Source: JAIBCL01 sp031411695
GTDB lineage: Bacteria; Verrucomicrobiota; Verrucomicrobiia; Verrucomicrobiales; Verrucomicrobiaceae
Length of the DNA stretch: 15,839 nt
Direction of reading: 5' to 3'
Assembly (NCBI GenBank): GCA_031411695.1
Contig: JANOBO010000340.1
Span: 1 to 15,839 of the forward strand
The position numbers and the translations under genes are program-made. This document shows positions 13,035 to 15,839 of the stretch, in pieces (within the stretch, counting starts at the first letter, position 1; every line of letters starts with the position of its first letter). A model generated the notes under the pieces. That model was not told the origin of the DNA. It saw nothing but the letters and a program-made list of their open reading frames with translations, and did not search any database.

Positions 13035-13322
13035 ATGCCTTCCTCCACACCACCTTCCACCGGACGCGCGCAGGGCCTCGAGCAATCGCTGCTCGATGCG
13101 ATCCGCGAGAATCTTCTTCCCGATTTGCCAACCAGTTTTGCAATCGACGCGGACTTGTTTTCCGCCGGGCTCGATTCCATGGGCATCATGCAGATGGTCC
13201 TGCTCCTTGAGGAGCGTTTCACTTGCACAGTTCAACCGGCGGACCTCACGCGGCACAATTTCTCCAGCGCCGCAGCGCTTGCGGCGCTCATCCGCGGCAC
13301 GGCCGCCGCGCCGCGCGCATGA
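13035..13322 (+). CDS. Stand-alone acyl carrier protein
   Basis: A 95-residue carrier protein. The segment DADLFSAGLDSMGIMQMVLLLEERF (split as DADLFSAGLDSMGIM at 38-52, then QMVLLLEERF) carries the phosphopantetheine-attachment motif, with Ser48 as the modified residue. The flanks show the normal helix I (QGLEQSLLDAIRENLLP) and helix IV (SSAAALAALIRG) of the fold. The attachment motif is DSM rather than the DSL common in fatty-acid AcpP, and the gene sits away from fab genes, so it is likely a dedicated carrier of this operon. A GAGCGA sequence just upstream is a weak ribosome binding site. Its stop overlaps the next start (ATGA), indicating translational coupling with the condensation-domain protein, its probable partner. 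Confidence 0.93.
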   Translation: MPSSTPPSTGRAQGLEQSLLDAIRENLLPDLPTSFAIDADLFSAGLDSMGIMQMVLLLEERFTCTVQPADLTRHNFSSAAALAALIRGTAAAPRA

Positions 13323-14677
13323 CCGCAGGCGCGCGCCAGAGCCAGGCGTTTCCCTTCACTCCGAGTGACGGCTTCATCCTCGCGCTCGATGGCTTGTGCC
13401 ATCGCGCCTGGGGCGGCTGCCTTTCCGCGAGCACCGAGATCGAGATCGAAGGCAGTCCTGACCGTGACAAATTGTCGTGGCTCGCAGCCGCGCTCCCACG
13501 CCGCCTGCCGCTGCTCACTGCGGAGCTATGTCCGGCGCACGTTCCATTGCGATGCCCATGTTGGGTGCTGCGCCCAGATGCATCGGTCGAGCCGTTGCCC
13601 CTCGCCTTTCACCGTCTGGGATCCGTGGCGGGTGACGAGGAGGTTGTGGATTCCGTCGAGCAATTGCGCACGCGCCTTCTCAGGATGCCGCTTCATGTGG
13701 ACGGACGCCCGCCTCATGTCCGCATCGATGTGGCGCGTCATGCTCACGACCGATGGCTCCTCATCATCACATGGTCGCACGTTCTACTGGACGGTGTTGG
13801 CATCGAGCTTCTCGTGCGCTCCATGGCGCGCTTGTGGCAGGATCCGCACGAGGTGCTTCCCGATCATCTTCCGCTCGAGCCGGACGGCTCCGCGTGGCAG
13901 CGTTTTCAGGACAGCGCGGCAGTCGGAAAGTTTTTCTTCAAGCTGTCTGGAAAGCATTTTCCATCCGCGAGCCAAGGGCGCATTGTCCGTGGCGCGCCGC
14001 TTCACTTCGTGGAATCCTTTTCAGCCGGTGAAAGCAAGCGTTACGCCGAAGCCCTCAGGACGGTGGGTGGCGACCTCATGACCGTTTTCTTCCATGCCGT
14101 GATCGCGGCGCGCGCGCATCGCGCTTTGCTGCATGCCCGGGGAATCCGCCGCGCCACCATCGTTATGGGCGTCCCGGCGCAGTTGCGACCGAAGACATCC
14201 GAGGGCGAGCCCGTCATCTTCCAGAATCACATGACGATGCTTTACTACGTCCTCGAGAACGACGAGCTCGACGATGTCACCTCAGCCTGCCGTCTCATCA
14301 TGCGGCAAAACGTGGAGCACCTGCGCAACAAGCATCACCTCTCCTTCAGCGCGTTCCTTTCGCTCGCGCGACATTTGCCGGGCCGTCTCATGCTCCGCTT
14401 GGTGCGCTGGCAGCAGCGTGGGGAGCTCGTCTCACTCTTCCACTCGTGGACGGGCACATTCGCGCGGGGAATGGACTTCGCGTTTGGCGGGCGTGTGCTG
14501 AATGGCTTCCACATCCCCGGTGTGTCCGCGCCGCCGGGCTCAGGATTGTTTTTCTCCGATTGCCAAGGACGGAAGGCCGTCGTGCTCAGCTGGGTGGATT
14601 CCTGCCTCAATTCGGATGAGGTGGCGATCATGCGCAAACAATGGCGTCACGACTTGCTCGGTGAGACAAGCCCATGA
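13319..14677 (+). CDS. Stand-alone condensation-domain (HHxxxDG-type) acyltransferase
   Basis: A 452-residue protein of the condensation/CoA-dependent acyltransferase superfamily. The active-site motif is W-SHVLLDG at 152-159, with the catalytic His154 and structural Asp158 kept but Ser153 in place of the first His. A second half follows the family plan: DLMTVFFHAVIAA (252-264), IVMGVPAQLRP (281-291) with FQNHMTMLYY (301-310), and a late GRVLNGFHIPGVSAPPGSG (391-409), resembling the floor loop and latch region. The length is that of a single condensation domain, with no adenylation or carrier domain attached. Such free-standing enzymes join an acyl or amino group on a carrier protein to an amine or alcohol; the ACP in the ATGA-overlapping upstream gene is the obvious donor. 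The start at 13319 was chosen for that overlap and the in-frame ATG. It overlaps the next gene by ATGA as well. Substrate unknown. Confidence 0.82.
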   Translation: MTAGARQSQAFPFTPSDGFILALDGLCHRAWGGCLSASTEIEIEGSPDRDKLSWLAAALPRRLPLLTAELCPAHVPLRCPCWVLRPDASVEPLPLAFHRLGSVAGDEEVVDSVEQLRTRLLRMPLHVDGRPPHVRIDVARHAHDRWLLIITWSHVLLDGVGIELLVRSMARLWQDPHEVLPDHLPLEPDGSAWQRFQDSAAVGKFFFKLSGKHFPSASQGRIVRGAPLHFVESFSAGESKRYAEALRTVGGDLMTVFFHAVIAARAHRALLHARGIRRATIVMGVPAQLRPKTSEGEPVIFQNHMTMLYYVLENDELDDVTSACRLIMRQNVEHLRNKHHLSFSAFLSLARHLPGRLMLRLVRWQQRGELVSLFHSWTGTFARGMDFAFGGRVLNGFHIPGVSAPPGSGLFFSDCQGRKAVVLSWVDSCLNSDEVAIMRKQWRHDLLGETSP

Positions 14678-15839
14678 TTGACGGGCGGTCAGCATACGAC
14701 GTCGTCGTCATCGGTGGCGGCAGCGCGGGCGTCGCAGCAGCAGTCGCCTCAGCGCGCAAGGGTGCGCGCACGCTGCTCGTCGAGCGGCACGGCTATCTCG
14801 GCGGCGCCGGCACCGCATCGCTCGTCCACACCTTCTGCGGTCTCTACCTGCCCGGTGAAACGGCGACACTCGCTCATCCAGGCATCCCCAGTGAGATCGC
14901 GCGTCGCCTCATCGCAGATGGCGTCGCGCAGTCGCAGCTCCGGCTGGGTCGCGTGCATGTGCTTCCTCACCACCCCATGCTTCTCGCCGCATGGTATGAT
15001 CGTTTTTGTGGAGGAACGCCAAACCTCGAACTGCGTTTCCACACCGAGATTGTCGATGCGGTCGTGTCCTCCGGTCAGCTCGAATCGATTCGCACCCAAT
15101 GTCGCGGCACCAGCGGTCACATTTTCGCGCGCGCCTTTGTCGATGCCAGCGGCGATGCGGTGCTCGCGGAGTTCACGCGGTGCCCGTGGGAGATGGCGCC
15201 GTCCAGCGCGCTGCAACGTCCCGCGTACATCGCCGCAGTGCAGGGTGTCGATGCCGGCGTCCTGGAAAGCGACGGGCCCATCGCGCTCGCGGGACAAATC
15301 GCGCAGGCGGTGAGATCGGGTGACCTTGCCGAAGAATCTCTGGGCGCGCACTTTCGTCAGAGCCAGCACGCAGGCGAAGTCTTCATCACCGTCGATCTCG
15401 CCGGCGGCGAGGGATTCGATCCGCTCGCACCTGCCAGCCTCACGAACATCGAGATCACCGGCCGCAAGACCATCTTGGCGTTGTTGAGTCACATTCCCGC
15501 TTTCCAGCGCGCGTTCGTTTCGAGCTGGCCCGCGCAGGCGGGCATTCGGGAGAGCCGCAGATGGCACGGCCGTTACGATCTCACGGAGCATGACATCCTC
15601 GCCAGCGCGCGATTTGACGACGCGGTCGCGCTCGCCACGTGGCCCATTGAGCTTCGCGAGACGAACAAAGGGCCGCGTCTTCTCCATCCGAATGAGCCAC
15701 GCGCCGCCGACATTCCGCTTCGATCTCTGCGGCCCGCAGGTCTGCGGAATGTCTTCATCGCTGGCCGCTGCATCGCCGCCACGCACCGCGCGCAGGCGAG
15801 CATCCGCGTCATGGGCACCGCGCTGGCCACCGGGCTGGC
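14674..15839 (+). CDS. FAD-dependent oxidoreductase, 3' end missing
   Basis: An open frame of 388 codons that runs off the right edge. It begins with the ATG that overlaps the preceding stop. The N-terminus is a Rossmann FAD-binding motif, YDVVVIGGGSAGVAAAVASA (8-27), with Glu37 in LLVERHGYLGG as the ribose-binding acid. The pattern GYLGGAGT...FCGLY is that of the FAD_oxidored family (PF12831), and the second FAD-contact segment NVFIAGRCIAATHRAQASIR appears close to the visible end (about 355-374). Therefore probably only the last part of the protein is missing. The family contains oxidoreductases of varied or unknown substrate, often in carbohydrate or secondary-metabolite loci. By context it probably oxidises or desaturates a carrier-bound or lipid intermediate of this operon; that is inference. 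Confidence 0.85.
   Translation, partial: MIDGRSAYDVVVIGGGSAGVAAAVASARKGARTLLVERHGYLGGAGTASLVHTFCGLYLPGETATLAHPGIPSEIARRLIADGVAQSQLRLGRVHVLPHHPMLLAAWYDRFCGGTPNLELRFHTEIVDAVVSSGQLESIRTQCRGTSGHIFARAFVDASGDAVLAEFTRCPWEMAPSSALQRPAYIAAVQGVDAGVLESDGPIALAGQIAQAVRSGDLAEESLGAHFRQSQHAGEVFITVDLAGGEGFDPLAPASLTNIEITGRKTILALLSHIPAFQRAFVSSWPAQAGIRESRRWHGRYDLTEHDILASARFDDAVALATWPIELRETNKGPRLLHPNEPRAADIPLRSLRPAGLRNVFIAGRCIAATHRAQASIRVMGTALATGL

Noticed and set aside
14749..15786. Minus-strand frame of 345 codons at the right end
   Set aside because: It lies opposite the FAD-dependent oxidoreductase, whose Rossmann motif and second FAD segment are both readable on the plus strand.
9125..15839. A full ebo operon
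   Set aside because: Only the phosphodiesterase resembles an ebo-associated protein; no TatD-like, UbiA-like, dehydroquinate-synthase-like or EboE-like gene is present in the window.

Overview
The window looks like chromosome of a GC-rich Gram-negative bacterium, most probably of the Verrucomicrobiota (Chthoniobacter-like). This is an inference from protein style: a secreted beta-helix giant ending in a choice-of-anchor-D module, a DFDRDGL linker and a small beta-sandwich; an MglA/roadblock system with a very long Pro/Ser-rich partner; and a phosphodiesterase of the type found near ebo loci. No rRNA, tRNA, CRISPR array, insertion sequence or phage gene was seen.

Layout. (1) 2-3562, plus strand: the C-terminal 1,186 residues of a large secreted parallel beta-helix protein, cut by the left edge. 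(2) 3572-4627, minus strand: an isolated xylose-binding lipoprotein or periplasmic protein (xylF) with no permease or ATPase beside it, ending 9 bp from the end of gene 1. (3) 8851 down to 4805, minus strand: a tight three-gene operon. It encodes a 947-residue disordered protein with two related ~80-residue domains and a C-terminal roadblock-like domain, then an MglA-family GTPase, then a small roadblock (MglB-like) protein. It is preceded by an AT-rich control region (about 8900-9010) holding a promoter-like pair and two AAATC...GATTT palindromes. (4) 10956 down to 9125, minus strand: a DUF3307-type membrane protein and a nucleotide pyrophosphatase/phosphodiesterase-like protein of the alkaline phosphatase superfamily. 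(5) 11085 to the right edge, plus strand: an operon of an LPG-synthase-TM/UPF0104 membrane protein, a patatin-like hydrolase, a stand-alone acyl carrier protein, a stand-alone condensation-domain acyltransferase and an FAD-dependent oxidoreductase. The ACP/condensation and condensation/oxidoreductase pairs share ATGA start-stop overlaps. The last gene runs off the window.

Two parts deserve attention. The first is the scaffold-GTPase-roadblock operon, which looks like a polarity or spatial-organisation switch built around a motif-rich disordered protein (11 SPF motifs, plus NPF, DPF and PPF). The second is the operon at the right, which looks like an undescribed acyl-lipid or small-molecule pathway: carrier, acyl transfer, lipid hydrolysis, oxidation and a membrane protein, but no ketosynthase or adenylation domain within view. 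Functions of both systems are inferred, not shown.
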